From contig NC_135505.1 in NCBI RefSeq assembly GCF_052857255.1, positions 63,085,149 to 63,149,148 of the forward strand: a DNA stretch of 64,000 bases, read 5' to 3'. The position numbers and the translations under genes were made by a program. Source of the DNA: Amblyomma americanum. Lineage: Eukaryota; Arthropoda; Arachnida; Ixodida; Ixodidae. The stretch's first letter is position 1; each line of letters starts with the position of its first letter. The notes below the pieces were generated by a model. It worked only from the letters and a program-made list of their open reading frames with translations, had not been told where the DNA came from and did not search any database. Of the stretch, positions 11,893 to 22,535 are shown in pieces.

Positions 11893-12290
11893 TCACCTTC
11901 TTACGCCGACACCCACTGCAAGGTAAAGGCCCCTCCCATGTCTTTCCAATGAACCCTGTCCTTTGCCAGCTGCGCCCACCCTATGCGTGCAAAATTCTTA
12001 ATCTCGTCCGCCCACCTAATCTTCTGCCTCCCCCTGTTACGCTTGCCTTCTCCTGGAATTCGCTCCGTTAGCGTTAGTGACCGGCGGTTATTTTGCCTTC
12101 GCACTGCATGCCCTGCCCAAGCCCATTTCTTCATCGTGATTTCGAAGAGAATGTCATTAACCCACGTTATTTCTCTCACCCGCTCTGCCCGCTTCCTGTC
12201 TCTAAACGTTACACCTATCATTTTTCTTTCCATTGCTCGCTTTATTGTCGGTAACTTAAGCTGAATGCTTTCCGTTAGCCTCCACGCTTA
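11893..12290 (-). mobile_element. RTE-type LINE, 3' end fragment
   Basis: The minus strand from 12233 to 11901 is open for 110 codons and encodes KKWAWAGHAVRRQNNR, then RGRQKIRWADEIKNFA and WAQLAKDRVHWKDMGGAF. This is the C-terminal tail typical of RTE-like endonuclease-reverse transcriptases. It is the best preserved of three copies in the window (also 1445-1855 and 48836-53985). The trinucleotide tail seen on the other copies is missing here. The catalytic endonuclease and RT domains are absent, so this is a dead 5'-truncated insertion. Confidence 0.8.
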
Positions 12291-12299
12291 AGTCCTGTG

Positions 12300-12950
12300 T
12301 TTACTTCTCGGAGCATAGAATTTTTGGTTGTATTACATCGTGGCTCTGTCCCATTCCTAAAGCTGAAGATAAACCGACCAGCAATGAACGTGCAATTACG
12401 CCCCATCTCGCCTCGATCCGTGAAGGCGCTTTGTTTTCCTTCGGAAAAGTTACAATGTTTTGTAGCAACTTTAGACAGTGCAGCAGTCTTTAAGATAATT
12501 ATGTTTAAATTTAAAGAAGCCAGATAAGAAAATGCGTAATGAAAAATGGAAGATAATATAAATCAGATTGTCACAGCTAGAGTTTTGGATAAATCAACGG
12601 ATAAATGTTTAACCAGTCCGATAAAAAACACTGACAATGAAGAGTATGAAACGTTAGTATTAGGAGACTGCAACCACTTGCTCTTCGCGGAAAGCAATAT
12701 TGAAATTAGAGGTTCGTATCCTAAGTGAAGTTCTCACCGTTTTTACCTAGTAAATAACAAGATGAGAAATTTTCTCATAAAGATGCTTCTAGATAAATAT
12801 TTTATACCTTTAAAATGTCTGCTACAAGAATAAAGGAGGAAATTCTGCCATGTCACACTATTCTCTACTGTTAGCAGGAAGTAAGCTCTTCTTGAAAGAT
12901 ACATCACCAGTGTGAACCGTAGTTTGTGAATGAAGTGAGCTGTTGGCCTT
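12300..12950. other. Unassigned intronic stretch
   Basis: AT-rich sequence with no recognised element. The 60-codon open frame at 12546-12728 has no motif. Confidence 0.4.
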
Positions 12951-13148
12951 ACATGTGTAATGCATCAACTGTCACCGGTTTCGCTATCGGCACGCGCCGA
13001 CACTACGCTGCGTCTGAAGACGAAGAAGTTGCCCTACGCTGCAAGACCCGACACAGCATCTCCGAGGGCACACAATAAACGTGTCCCTACAGTTGGCGCA
13101 GGTGCTAGGTTTATCCCCTACCAACCTGGAACTTCCCCTTGCGTCAAC

Positions 13149-14330
13149 CATGCCAGACGAGAGCGCCTCAACACCGCCGGCCATTTCTACCGCAGTCCTT
13201 TTGTTATGGACTCATCCGGCAGATGACTCTTCGCTCTCCAGTGGCACAGCCGACCAAGATGTTGAGGACTGGCTGTCTTCGTACGAACGAGCCATAAGCT
13301 AAAGCAAGTGGGATGACTTCACCTAGCTGAGTAACAATCTTTTACCTGGCGGACATCGCGTACTTCTGGCTTCGCAAGCATGAGGTGGACTTACCAACTT
13401 GTCCGGTATTTAAGAAGAGCTTTGCGGAAGTGTACGGCCGCCGTACAGTGCGCACGCTCTGTGCAAAACAATGCTTACGTGATCGTGCTCAACACACCAA
13501 AGACACTTTTACTAGTTACATTGAAGACATTGTTAACCTCTGCAAACTGTCAACCCCGCCATGCCCGAAGCGGACAAGATTCATCCTATCTTCAAAGGCG
13601 TTGCTAACGACGCATTTCAGATGCTCCTCGCGAAGAATTCTACCACCGTCGGTGAAGTCATTAAGCTTTTCCAGAGCTACAACGAGCTCCGCAAGCAGCG
13701 CGCTGCTACGTGGCGCTTCGGAGTCTGCTACGAAGCGTTCTCTTCACTGGCCCTGGGCGGTCCTACTCCTGAGGAATCCCATCTGCTCCACCAAATCGAA
13801 GCCTTTGTTCGCGAAGTGGGCGCCCACCAGCTTTCCCTCATTTCACATTTTCAAGACCACGCTAGCCTTTGTTCCTGACTGCGCCTCGTTTTTGGCTCCT
13901 GCCATAAGCCGTGTTTCTGCAGGACCAGTCGCTGATGTGCTGCCGTCTAGCCCAGTGCTCCCGCCTGTGACAGCACCCCTGACGTATGCCCAAGCGGTGG
14001 CCAGGCCCCGACTTCAGCCACCACCCGATTCCTACCAGGCCGTTCCTTCTTTCCGCCCTCCTCCGCCGTCTGAGTCCCTGTCTCATGCTCCGTTCTCAAG
14101 AACCCGCCCACAACCTTGGAGCGCTTGGCGTATGGCGGATAAACGGCCGATCTACTAGACCTCTGGTCTGCCCGGTTGTGTCGCACGGCTTTGCCGCCAG
14201 CGCCTACCGCCCTCTCGATCTGACCTGCGGTCCTACCCGTACGATGCCGAATAATCCTCGCCCAGAAGGCAACCCGGGCCTCCCTTCGTGCCCCCAGATG
14301 GCTAAATTTACGCCACTCGCCGATCTCCTT
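13149..14330 (+). pseudogene. Gypsy gag remnant
   Basis: Pieces in changing frames encode DQDVEDWLSSYERAIS, then EADKIHPIFKGVANDAFQML and FVREVGAHQLSL, all matching the gag of the second Gypsy copy in this window. Stops occur right after the SYER motif and again near 13878. The region between about 13880 and 14330 corresponds to a Pro-rich gag C-terminus that is deleted in the other copy. No intact gag can be made from this copy. Confidence 0.75.
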
Positions 14331-14569
14331 CCCCTCGTCGCCGTTCCCTTCTCCAATGCTGCGACGTTCTAACTCCGCCCTTGACAGAAACTAACAGTCG
14401 AAGCTTCGGAGGCAATAACTGCGCTTCTTTCGAACTCAAGTCCTCTGTGCCGTCCCGCAAATGTAATCGCAGTGTTTGTGGAAGGCGCCGCAGTTGTCGC
14501 TCTCGTTGACACAATTGCTGCAGTATCCGTCTTCAGTGAAGCTCTCTGCCGTAGACTCCGCAAAGTGAC

Positions 14570-14764
14570 CACCACGCTTTGACTTTTCGCTCTGCAGCAC
14601 GTCCTCACAGCGCATTCATCTCTCAGCCGCCTATGGGGCCCGTGTCCTCATATCAAGATGTTTTGCATACCACCGAGTTTATTGTTGTGTCTCACTGCTC
14701 ACACGACATCATCCTGGGATACGACTTCCTTTCGACTTATTGTGCCATGATTGACTGCGCCTGA
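14570..14764 (+). pseudogene. Gypsy protease remnant
   Basis: The open piece ends VVSHCSHDIILGYDFLS, the second half of a retropepsin where the hDxILGxDFL motif forms the flap-side core. The expected D-[ST]-G active site would lie just upstream, in a broken frame, and was not recognised with confidence. Confidence 0.65.
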
Positions 14765-15285
14765 ACGGAAGATGCCTTTTCTCCGCTGTGTGAGTCCCCC
14801 GTGTGCGACGTGCCTACACAGTCTGCCAAACTTCTTGTCGCCGCTGATACCGACATTCCTGCGTTTTCTACTGGACTCTTACCACTCTTCTGTGCGGGCT
14901 TCACTCATTCAAATGTTTCTTCATGCCTACCGCAGCCACTTATCGCCACCCCTGCCTCCTGTTTCCCTTTGCTATTTTCACGATCCACAATAGATAAAGT
15001 GCAATTTACGCCTCGAACCCTTCTTAGTGTCTTATAGCCGCGCTCCGAGGTGGATGCCTCGGGCGTATTGAAGAACTTGATTCCTGCTTGGCTAAACTGT
15101 TCTTCATACCGCCGCTTCCTTTGACGTCGACGTGCTCACCTCTTGTGACGTTGTGACCGATCCGCCACCACACGACGTTTTCAAACGTGCCGCTACGGCT
15201 GACCTTTCGACCTTCCCCTGCTACGTGATCAACTCGTCGCCCTCATACAGAGCTTCAGTTCTTCCTTCAATTTTCTTAGACTGCC

Positions 15286-16137
15286 TTGGTACGCACGTCT
15301 GTGTTTGCGCGCACCATCGACACCAGTAGACACGCCTCTCTGCGGCGGCGCCCCTATCGTGTGTCGGCTTCTGAGCGCCGAGTCATTTCTAGTCACGTGG
15401 ACGACATGTTTCGTAAGGGTGTCATACTGCCTACCCATAGTCCCTGGGCGTTTCAGGTTGTGTTGGTCAGAAATCAAGATGGGTTCATCAGGTTCTGTGT
15501 AGATTACCGCCGGCTCAACAGCATCACGTGCAAGGACGTGTATCCTCTGCCATACATTGACGACGCCCTGGATTGCTTGCAAGGCGCCGAGTATTTCTCC
15601 TCGCCGGATTTACGCTTTGGCTACTGGCGGGTGCCGATGGCTGACGCTCATCGCTAAAAAACTGCCTTCATAACATCTGATGTTTATAAGAGGTCAACGT
15701 CATGCCGTTTGGCCTTTGCAACGCCCTGGCATCTTTCGAACGCCTGATTGCACTATCCTCAACGGTCTCAAGTGGGAGACTTGTCTTTGCTCTTCCGATG
15801 ACATCGTTGTTTTTAATGCGGACTTTCCTTCTCATCTCTTCCACGTGAAGCTCATCCTCAATTGTCTGACTGTCGCTGGGCATCACTGAATTTGAAAAAG
15901 TGCCGCGTTGCTGCCCGACAACTCGCAATTTTAGGACACGTCATTTCTAAAGACGGTATTCTTCCGGACCCCGTGAAACTTCGTGCAGTTGCCGAATTTT
16001 CGAAGGCAACTTCACTGAAGCAGCTCCGTAGCTTCGTTGGCCTCTGCTCGTACTTTAGCCGCTTCGCCTTTAATTTATCCTCGATCATCATCCCTCTGAC
16101 CAAACTCCTCGCCGGCCTCTCCAACTTCTCCGCTTAG
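15286..16137 (+). pseudogene. Gypsy reverse transcriptase remnant
   Basis: The first part (15286-15657) encodes the RT fingers and palm, with GFIRFCVDYRRLNSIT, VYPLPYIDDALD and a degenerate GYWRVPM. A frame change and stop follow at about 15655. The catalytic YxDD region is degraded: 15781-15810 reads CSSDDIVV where intact elements have YLDDVVVF. The thumb and connection (15862-16137) encode [17 protein letters not shown] and [14 protein letters not shown]. It cannot be functional. Confidence 0.8.
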
Positions 16138-16139
16138 AC

Positions 16140-16605
16140 GCCTGCTTTCGATGATTCCTACGACACTCGGCGCCGCCTTTTGGTTTCGCCTCCTATACTG
16201 CGCCACTTTGACCCCACTGTCCCAACTGAAATGCACACTGAGGCCAGCTATATTAAAGTAGGTGCCATTCTGACCCATTTCGAACCTGGTTTCAATGACT
16301 ATGTACTTGTCTATGCCAGAAGGACCTGGAGCAAAGCAGAGGGCAACTTTTCTTTTATAGAAATAGTATGTTAGGCTAATGTTTTGGCCATTGCCATATT
16401 TCGTTCCTACACCTACGGCCATCCGTTCTCTGTCGTCACCGAGCACCATGCCCTCTGTTGGCTGGCCTCTCTTAATGACCCGTCAGGCCGCCTCGGTCGC
16501 TGGGTTCTTCGATTGCAGGAGTATGACATTCACGTCATTTAACGCTATGGCCTCAAGCATAGTGACGCGGACGCTCTCTCCCGCTCCCCGATACCCAGTG
16601 CTATA
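16140..16605 (+). pseudogene. Gypsy RNase H remnant
   Basis: Pieces encode PPILRHFDPTVPTEMHTEAS and VYARRTWSKAEGNFS, matching the start and middle of a Gypsy RNase H (the usual first catalytic Asp in HTDAS is Glu here). The domain ends near DVHVIYRYGLKHSDADALSR-like sequence at about 16525-16600, just before the SINE insertion. Confidence 0.7.
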
Positions 16606-16623
16606 TCGTCTGATCCGGTGTCT

Positions 16624-16801
16624 TCCCACCGGTGATACTATGTGTACAAGCTTTCCCCTGGCCTGGTAATTGGCTTATGAGAGGTGAGAGGCTTGGGAAA
16701 TGGGTCTTTGACCCCACCTTGAGTAACAGAAAAATACCTTGTGCCATGGCGCTCTTTAACCATAGATGCCCTTGAGCCATAAAAATCCAAAATCACCATT
16801 A
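16624..16801 (+). mobile_element. SINE family 1 copy, 5'-truncated, inserted in the Gypsy element
   Basis: The sequence from CCCACCGGTGATAC to AAAAATCC...ATCACCATTA matches the body and tail of the SINE at 543-803. It is flanked by perfect 9-base direct repeats CCGGTGTCT at 16615-16623 and 16802-16810, a target-site duplication. The tRNA head is missing, as in 5'-truncated insertions made by target-primed reverse transcription. Confidence 0.9.
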
Positions 16802-16984
16802 CCGGTGTCTGCATCGGACTTGTTCCCACTTGCCTCGACAGGCATGCGCACAGAGCAGCGAAAAGACCCTTGGATCGCCGCTCTTCTAGACTTTCTTTCC
16901 AGTCCCTCTACAGATCATTCATTCAATCCAATTTTCTGTTAAGCCCGTCGCTTTTCTTCAAGAGACGGCCTGCTATATCATCGC

Positions 16985-17782
16985 AATCACCTGTTTGACG
17001 GACGCAAATGGCTCCTAGTCGTCCCCTGGCCGCCATCTCCGCGCAGAGCTTTGCACTGCTTTTCGTGCGGACCCCACTGTGCACACGGCGGCGTTTTGAA
17101 AAACTACACGCGTCTGTGTGTGCGGTTCTACTGATGTTGAATGTACCGCTTTGTTCACCACTTTGTGCGGTCTTGTCCGTCCTGTCAACGGCGCAAAACT
17201 CCTCCCCACAACCCGCTTGCTTCATTGCACCCGTTACATGTCCTGGCAGCCCGTTTGATCACGTTGGCATAGGCCTCTACGGCACCCTTCCTCCTGCTCC
17301 CGTTAGTCACTGTTGGACTGTCGAGACCGTTTATCATCTCTTTCATGATACTGAAACGTCACCATTGCCGTCTGCGTCCGTCCGTTACGTCGCTTCCTTT
17401 CTTCTCAAAAATCTGATTCTTCGTCATTGTGCTCCTCAACAACGGCTCAGCGACCATGGACACGTATTCCTGTCTGACACGCTAGATGCCCTCTTCAAAG
17501 AATTCCGCATTATCCACCGAACCACTTCGTCTTACCTAGACCATCGGCTTGAGAGAGCGTTTCAACCGAACCCTCAATGACATGCTGGCCATGTACGTCA
17601 ACGCCGGCCACTCCAACAGGGATCAGGTTCTTCTCTTCGTCACCAACGCGTACAACACTGTAACGCAAAGCACCCCTGGATTCTTTCGCTTTTTTCTGCG
17701 GTACGGCCGCGAGCCCTTCTACGCAATGGACACTCTTCTTCGCTACCGCCACGACATTACAACAAATCTACCCTCTGTCTGT
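16985..17782 (+). pseudogene. Gypsy integrase remnant
   Basis: The zinc-binding part is recognisable near 17110-17215 as FVRSCPSCQRRKTPP-like sequence in a broken frame. The core follows, including LRHCAPQQRLSDHGHVFLSD (17415-17480). After a frame change RFNRTLNDMLAMYV and RYGREPFYAMDTLL follow (17549-17760). The C-terminal GPY/F region present in the other copy is missing, so the element is truncated here. Confidence 0.75.
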
Positions 17783-17832
17783 TCTTTTATTGATATAGTT
17801 TGTCTGTTCTTTTATTGATATAGTTGTCGTAA
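17783..17832. repeat. 25-bp tandem duplication at the Gypsy truncation point
   Basis: TGTCTGTTCTTTTATTGATAT occurs twice in a row (from about 17778 and 17803) exactly where the integrase similarity ends. It looks like a duplication made when the element was truncated or its end repaired. Confidence 0.8.
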
Positions 17833-17993
17833 GGCATGTGGCATTTAACACATGAGTATGTCAAATTTTGGCAGCGGAATACCTTTTAAGGTATATATAC
17901 ACAAAAAGACTGTTTCAAATATCATTATCAAAACCGCTGTCACCTCGCTGCAAGTAATTATAATATATTTTCAATAAGTATCGGACCACATAC

Positions 17994-19235
17994 CTTGAAC
18001 TGGTAGTCGCAGAAGAGAGTTAGCCGGAGCAATACGTTGATTTGGGCGACCACAGAAGTCCTAGCAAGAGCTGAAATTACGGTCATTGGATGCCAAGGCT
18101 CATACAGCGGCGCTGAGGTCAGGAAGTGGTAGAGAGACACTTCTCGCGCAACCACCAACCGATACGCGCGGACTGAGGCGATGCCAGGCACGTGGTAGAT
18201 ACTGTGTCCCGGCCGATGGAGCGACTTCTTGAAAAAGGTTACAGTAGCCTGCGCAGCTCTTCGATACAACTGAAAGACGGGCGCCGCTGTATCGTTGGGA
18301 AGGTATGCGAAGGCGTCGTCCAGAATAATCTATGAACTTGTCCTATTGAAGGCATTGACTGCTACGAGTCCTAAAATTGACCGCACTTGCTGCGCCAAGG
18401 AATCACTGTAAGAGCGCGCAAAGGCCTGAATGGACAGCTTGGACAAGTGCACGATATTCCACGTGGGCTCCAGGTTCTTTTGAAGATCCCTGTGCATCTA
18501 CCACTTCACCACTGGCATCACCATTTCAAAAGCCTTCATGCACTTGAAGAAACTATAGTCGTGCAGGCTCCGTTCACGGCCCATATCTACAAGCATGCCG
18601 TTCGTCAGATAGCTAGAGACCATTGGCGTCAGCGCCCAACCCACGTACGCTCCCAAGAACAAGTTGAAACGCTCCTGGGACTCGCTGCTTCGGTTAAACA
18701 GCTCCGAATAAACCTGAGCGTACAGTTCAGGGTGGAGGTTCACCATTTCGTCCACGGGCCATAATGGTGAGTCGTCTGGCAGATGGCCGTTGACAGCTCG
18801 TCGGAGTTCTGGTTCGCTCAGATTGTGAAGCTGTGGTACAGTGTCTTCTCCCCAAAAAAGGCGCACAATCTCTACCACTTCATTGTGAGTATTCAGCACA
18901 TGTCGGATCATTCTCGAGTAGGACTGACCGGTACCACCGACAATCTCGGCACACCGCATAAGGTAGTCGTCTGCGTTGCCCCTCACAGACAATGCCTCGA
19001 TGTCGCGGATCCGCTGTATGCAGCGGGGGTCTAGCGTCATGTATATGGTGTTCTCAGTGGGCAGGAATGGGTGTCTACCCACGTAAAAGCCCCATAACAT
19101 TGGCATGCCATACTGCAATGGAGACCGAATCAGGGTGTTGAGAAGCTGATATCGAGTTGCGGGAGACTTGCTTGGCCACGGGAGTCCGAGTTCCTGGAGG
19201 AAGGCGGTGAACACTGAGTTGTTTAGGTCCTCCAC
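17994..19235 (-). pseudogene. M13-like locus, exon 3, with two in-frame TAG codons
   Basis: The exon follows a CCGCTTGCAG acceptor and starts VEDLNNSVFTAFLQELGLPWP, the M13 sequence expected straight after CLSK. It is a single reading register of 414 codons ending DYQFK before GTATGT. Family features include the FFKCMKAFEMVMP stretch, potential N-glycosylation sites (NRSS, NDT, NRT) and REVSLYHFL where active enzymes carry the zinc-binding helix. Two codons are TAG: 18498-18500 (about residue 427) and 18330-18332 (about residue 483). Sequence after each stop is still M13-like and in frame, so the stops look recent. The exon is unusually long, spanning what is several exons in many M13 genes. 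Confidence 0.8.
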
Positions 19236-19240
19236 CTGCA

Positions 19241-20290
19241 AGCGGCACCCAGCGCACTGGTGTTGCCTAGCTGTTCGAGAGCCTTGAGCAATTTTTTTTA
19301 TTTATGGTACAAATACGTAGGATTTGAAGGTTTCTGTGGTAGACAGAGTTGAACTTCTTAAACGACGAGTGAGCCACGAGAGACGCTGCCATCGATGGCT
19401 CATGATAAGGTTCCACCTTTGAAGTTATTTAATGTGCATGAGCACCGCAGAGAACACGAACGTTTTTCATTTTAGCTAGATCGCACTTAGGCCGCCTCGT
19501 CCGGGATTGGATCACACGTCTTGGACGCGGAGTTAAAACAAAAATTGAGTAACACTTGCTGTTGGGCTACCTGGTCTTCCAAGATTTTGTATGAACAAGC
19601 GCAAATAAATCAAGCCTGTTTTCTACGCAAATAGTTTACATTCATCACTAGATGACCACCGCTCCGCAATTGCGGGATTTTTATTCCTTCAGGTTTCTCC
19701 TAAAGGGCCTCACAAGAGAGAGGGAGGAAGCGGGGCATTACATACGAAGGATAGAGGATAAAGTGTAAGTATTAACATATCGAACTAATTATACTCTGAT
19801 AAACAACAAAGCAACCAATATAGTAAAAAATGGCAGGTCATGCTGCGCAAGAGGTTTGAACACGCTACCAAGCAGCTGACCACACTAACTACTTCTTGAC
19901 TTTAAACCACTGCTGAGCCACTCCAACCATCGTTTTGTCCACACCGCATCATTCTTATTGTTTTGTTGCTTTTATGTATTATTCCTGTTTTTTCACTGCA
20001 GCTGCCTTTCCGCACAGACTACATTCATCTGTATCCAACAACCCATCTAGTCCACGATGTGAGTCCCAGTATGCGGGTCCCATGTGGACAGTTTATGCTA
20101 GGGCAACCCCTCTAATATCTTTGTCGGCCCCAGCGGGACCGATGAATCAACAGGCAAAACAAAATTTATTTTGCCTGCATAATTCCCACAGGAGGCTGAC
20201 GAAGGTGTTACAGTGGCTTGCCTCTGTTGATTCCATATGGGTAACATAACGGCTTTGCAAGCAATAACTAAGTCATAACTCTCATATCCA
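19241..20290. other. Unassigned intronic stretch with one dispersed repeat
   Basis: Intron 2 of the M13 locus. The only recurring piece is at about 19985-20040 (TTTTTTCACTGCAGCTGCC, CCGCACAGACTA), which is similar to 26612-26668 in the same intron. No exon was recognised. Confidence 0.4.
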
Positions 20291-20306
20291 GCTAACATGG
20301 ATCACT

Positions 20307-21085
20307 TGTGGGGCACTGAAGGGCAGAGGGAACGAAAATGTGGGCTTTATTCAGGAAACATCTGGTCTAGCCGAAACAGGGCTCCCCGTTCACAAGTGCT
20401 ATAGGACTCGGATGGACCGCGGTGGCGCTAGAAAGTGGGCGTATCCGCATGATGCCCACATATGTCCGTTGTGGGATATTTAAAGGCAGAAGCAACAAAA
20501 TTGTGGGCTTTATGCAGTGAGTACCTGTGATAGTCGAAATGAGGCTGCCTGAAATAGACAGCCGTAGGTCCCTCATAGGCCGCCTTGAGGCTGAAAAGCG
20601 GACGTGCCAACATGGTGTCCGCATGGTACAAATGTGGGATCCTTGAGGCAAGACGCCACGCAAGTGAAGGGCTTCACGCAGGAAAAACGTTGCTAAGTCT
20701 TAGTCGGGGCTTTGTGCACAAAACTTCTGTAGGTCCCACAGAGGCCGTGCGGAGCTAGAAAACGGGCGTGCCCGGTTTGTGCCCTAATTGGTCTTTCCTG
20801 GGATACGTCAGGGAACACAAGTCTATGCAGAAAAATGTCGGCTGGCCCCAGTGGGTCTCCCGGGAGAAAATTACTGTAGTTCTACATCGGCTGCGGCGGG
20901 GCTGGAAAGCGGACTTTCCCGCATGCTCCCCACATCTACCCCTTTTGGGTACTTGAGGGGATTAAATCCATGCTCTATGAGAAAAAAGCGCGGATAGTCC
21001 GAATGGTTCTGCCGATGCAATGCCACCGTGGGTCCTGAATGGGCCGTGGAAGGGCCGAGCACACCGGCTGGCCTTTCCTCTTGCA
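20307..21085. repeat. Tandem array, about 164-bp period, five degenerate units
   Basis: Units start with a TGGGATAYTTGAGG-like motif at about 20307, 20472, 20634, 20798 and 20946, giving spacings of 165, 162, 164 and 148. Shared internal landmarks are a GGGCTTTATGCAG block, a GTAGGTCCC...GGCCG block and a GAAAGCGGRCGTRCCCGCATG block. The units are strongly diverged. This is a satellite-like array in intron 2 of the M13 locus. Confidence 0.8.
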
Positions 21086-21644
21086 TTCAAGCAGTACTTT
21101 TATCAAATTGTTACATATATGCCCATAAGTTTTCCCAAATGTTAACAAAATCTTAAGAACCTTTATTCAATTAGTAAAGGTTACATGCTTATTACTATCA
21201 ACGCGCAGAAAATGGTCCACATGACCAGACAATACGCACGAATAACTGTGCCACCTTATCGAAAATATCCTGGACTACCTACAACTCTGTATATTATCGT
21301 CGCAATAAACGTAATCCATGCACAATTGCGGGGGAAATATTTGTAAGCGTAATACTGACTGATCGTGAGCAGCCCATATGCGTCAAGCGGTACAAAAAAG
21401 TGGTCGGGTTGTAAAGGAGTTATACCTAGTAGACGCGCTAAAGCACGCTTTCGCCTTTTTGGCTCATAGTTTTGCTTTACTGGGTCGTCAGCACGCCTGA
21501 CGACGATATTACACTCAAGTTAAGCTCTGATAGAGTTTAAGTTGATAAGATTCGTTCCCGCAGAAGATTAAAGTTGAGATGAAGAAGTCTGCAATGCACA
21601 GCACGAGTATGCGTTGCGGCTTAGCACGAGGCGTGGTCGGATGC

Positions 21645-21860
21645 AGCGATAGCATAGTGTTCACGGGCAGTGACTGGCGAAGCTTGTCTGTTCGCACCGC
21701 CGCGGGTTCGAAACCCTGTAGCGACAATATTTATTTTGTTTCTGCACCCTCCGGGTCAAGGACGCTATAAGGTTATTTGCTGGCATTGACCCCGTGATGT
21801 AGTGCTTTCCCAATTCGCAATAAAAGGTTTTGGCGAAGTGCTTTGCTGGAGTAACGTGCG
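21645..21860 (+). mobile_element. Possible tRNA-derived SINE, family 3
   Basis: GATAGCATAGTGTTCACGGG resembles an A box and CGCGGGTTCGAAACCCTGTA is a canonical B box with T-arm pairing, about 45 bases apart. Non-tRNA sequence follows. The pattern fits a tRNA-headed SINE or a tRNA pseudogene. No second copy was identified in this window. Confidence 0.45.
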
Positions 21861-21879
21861 AATAATTTGTGCACGAGCC

Positions 21880-22280
21880 TAAAAAATACCCGCATCGACC
21901 CCCATTAGGGAACATGTGGGCAAGCCCGGATTCGGCTGGTCTCTGCGGAACCCGCACTGGTCTGATTAGGCAATGCGACCAGCCCCCAAAATACCCACCT
22001 CAGTCACCCTGTAGAGTATGTGTGCAAGGCCTAGTGGTGTTTGCCCCTGCAGAACCGGCGTCGGTCCCCTATCAGTATTGGAGGGGTTCTCGGCATTCCG
22101 GGTTGAATGTGAGCAACCTAAATGTGGCCGTCCCTATGGGTCGGAAATGGGCCTGATCTATGTCATCTTTGAGCAGCCCACAAGGAGCCCATCTGGGCAC
22201 CAATTGATGAACCCGCATGTTTTCCACATGCCCACATGGGCCGAGTCGGGCGTCGCACTCCACAGCCCACTTGGCCTTGC
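21880..22280. repeat. Degenerate GC-rich tandem repeat, about 112-bp period
   Basis: AAAATACCCRCMTC recurs at about 21886 and 21998. It is followed in both units by a RTGTGKGCAAGSCC block, a CTGCRGAACC block and a GGTC. The following 22090-22280 has related GAGCARCCY...GGGCC motifs at shorter spacing. The function is unknown and the units are diverged. Confidence 0.6.
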
Positions 22281-22535
22281 TTAGGAAGCAACACAGAGCT
22301 CATCGTGACTATGCTTGTAAGTGTAATCGGCCTACGGCCGGATGAGGTTTTAAGATTCGCGGGGCTGACATCCTCGGCATGATCACTGTGTGTGCCCGGC
22401 CAAAGGAAGGAGGCAGAGAACCAACCAAGAAAGATCCGGCGAATAAACTATACAGAATGATTGCTACGTCAACTTTAAAAGCTTTATAGAGTTCAGCATT
22501 AAGCCCATCCGGAGCAGGTGATTTGCCCACTCTCT
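22270..22535 (-). mobile_element. LINE reverse transcriptase fragment, L1/Tx1-like
   Basis: The minus strand encodes GKSPAPDGLNAELYKAF and GSLPPSFGRAHTVIMP, the start of an RT domain of the L1/Tx1 type (K-S-P-G-P-D-G...E-x-Y-K). Only this short piece is present. It is joined at about 22535 to a different repeat, so it is a broken fragment. Confidence 0.7.

Larger units (their letters stand above)
12960..17782 (+). mobile_element. Ty3/Gypsy LTR retrotransposon, decayed, ends incomplete
   Basis: Domains run in order on the plus strand: end of a 5' LTR-like sequence (AATAAACGTGTCCCTACA at about 13077-13094), primer-binding-like GTTGGCGCAGGTGC, gag, protease, reverse transcriptase, RNase H and integrase. 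It is the same family as the minus-strand element at 54454-59071; both gags carry DVEDWLxSYER. Many stops and frameshifts break every domain. No 3' LTR is seen; the integrase ends at about 17782 at a 25-bp tandem duplication. A SINE interrupts it at 16624-16801. It lies antisense inside intron 3 of the M13 locus. Confidence 0.85.

Noticed and set aside
18320..18510. Reading the two TAG codons as recoded sense codons
   Set aside because: There is no known reassignment of TAG in arthropod nuclear genes and no selenocysteine-type context (that uses TGA). Decay or error is simpler.
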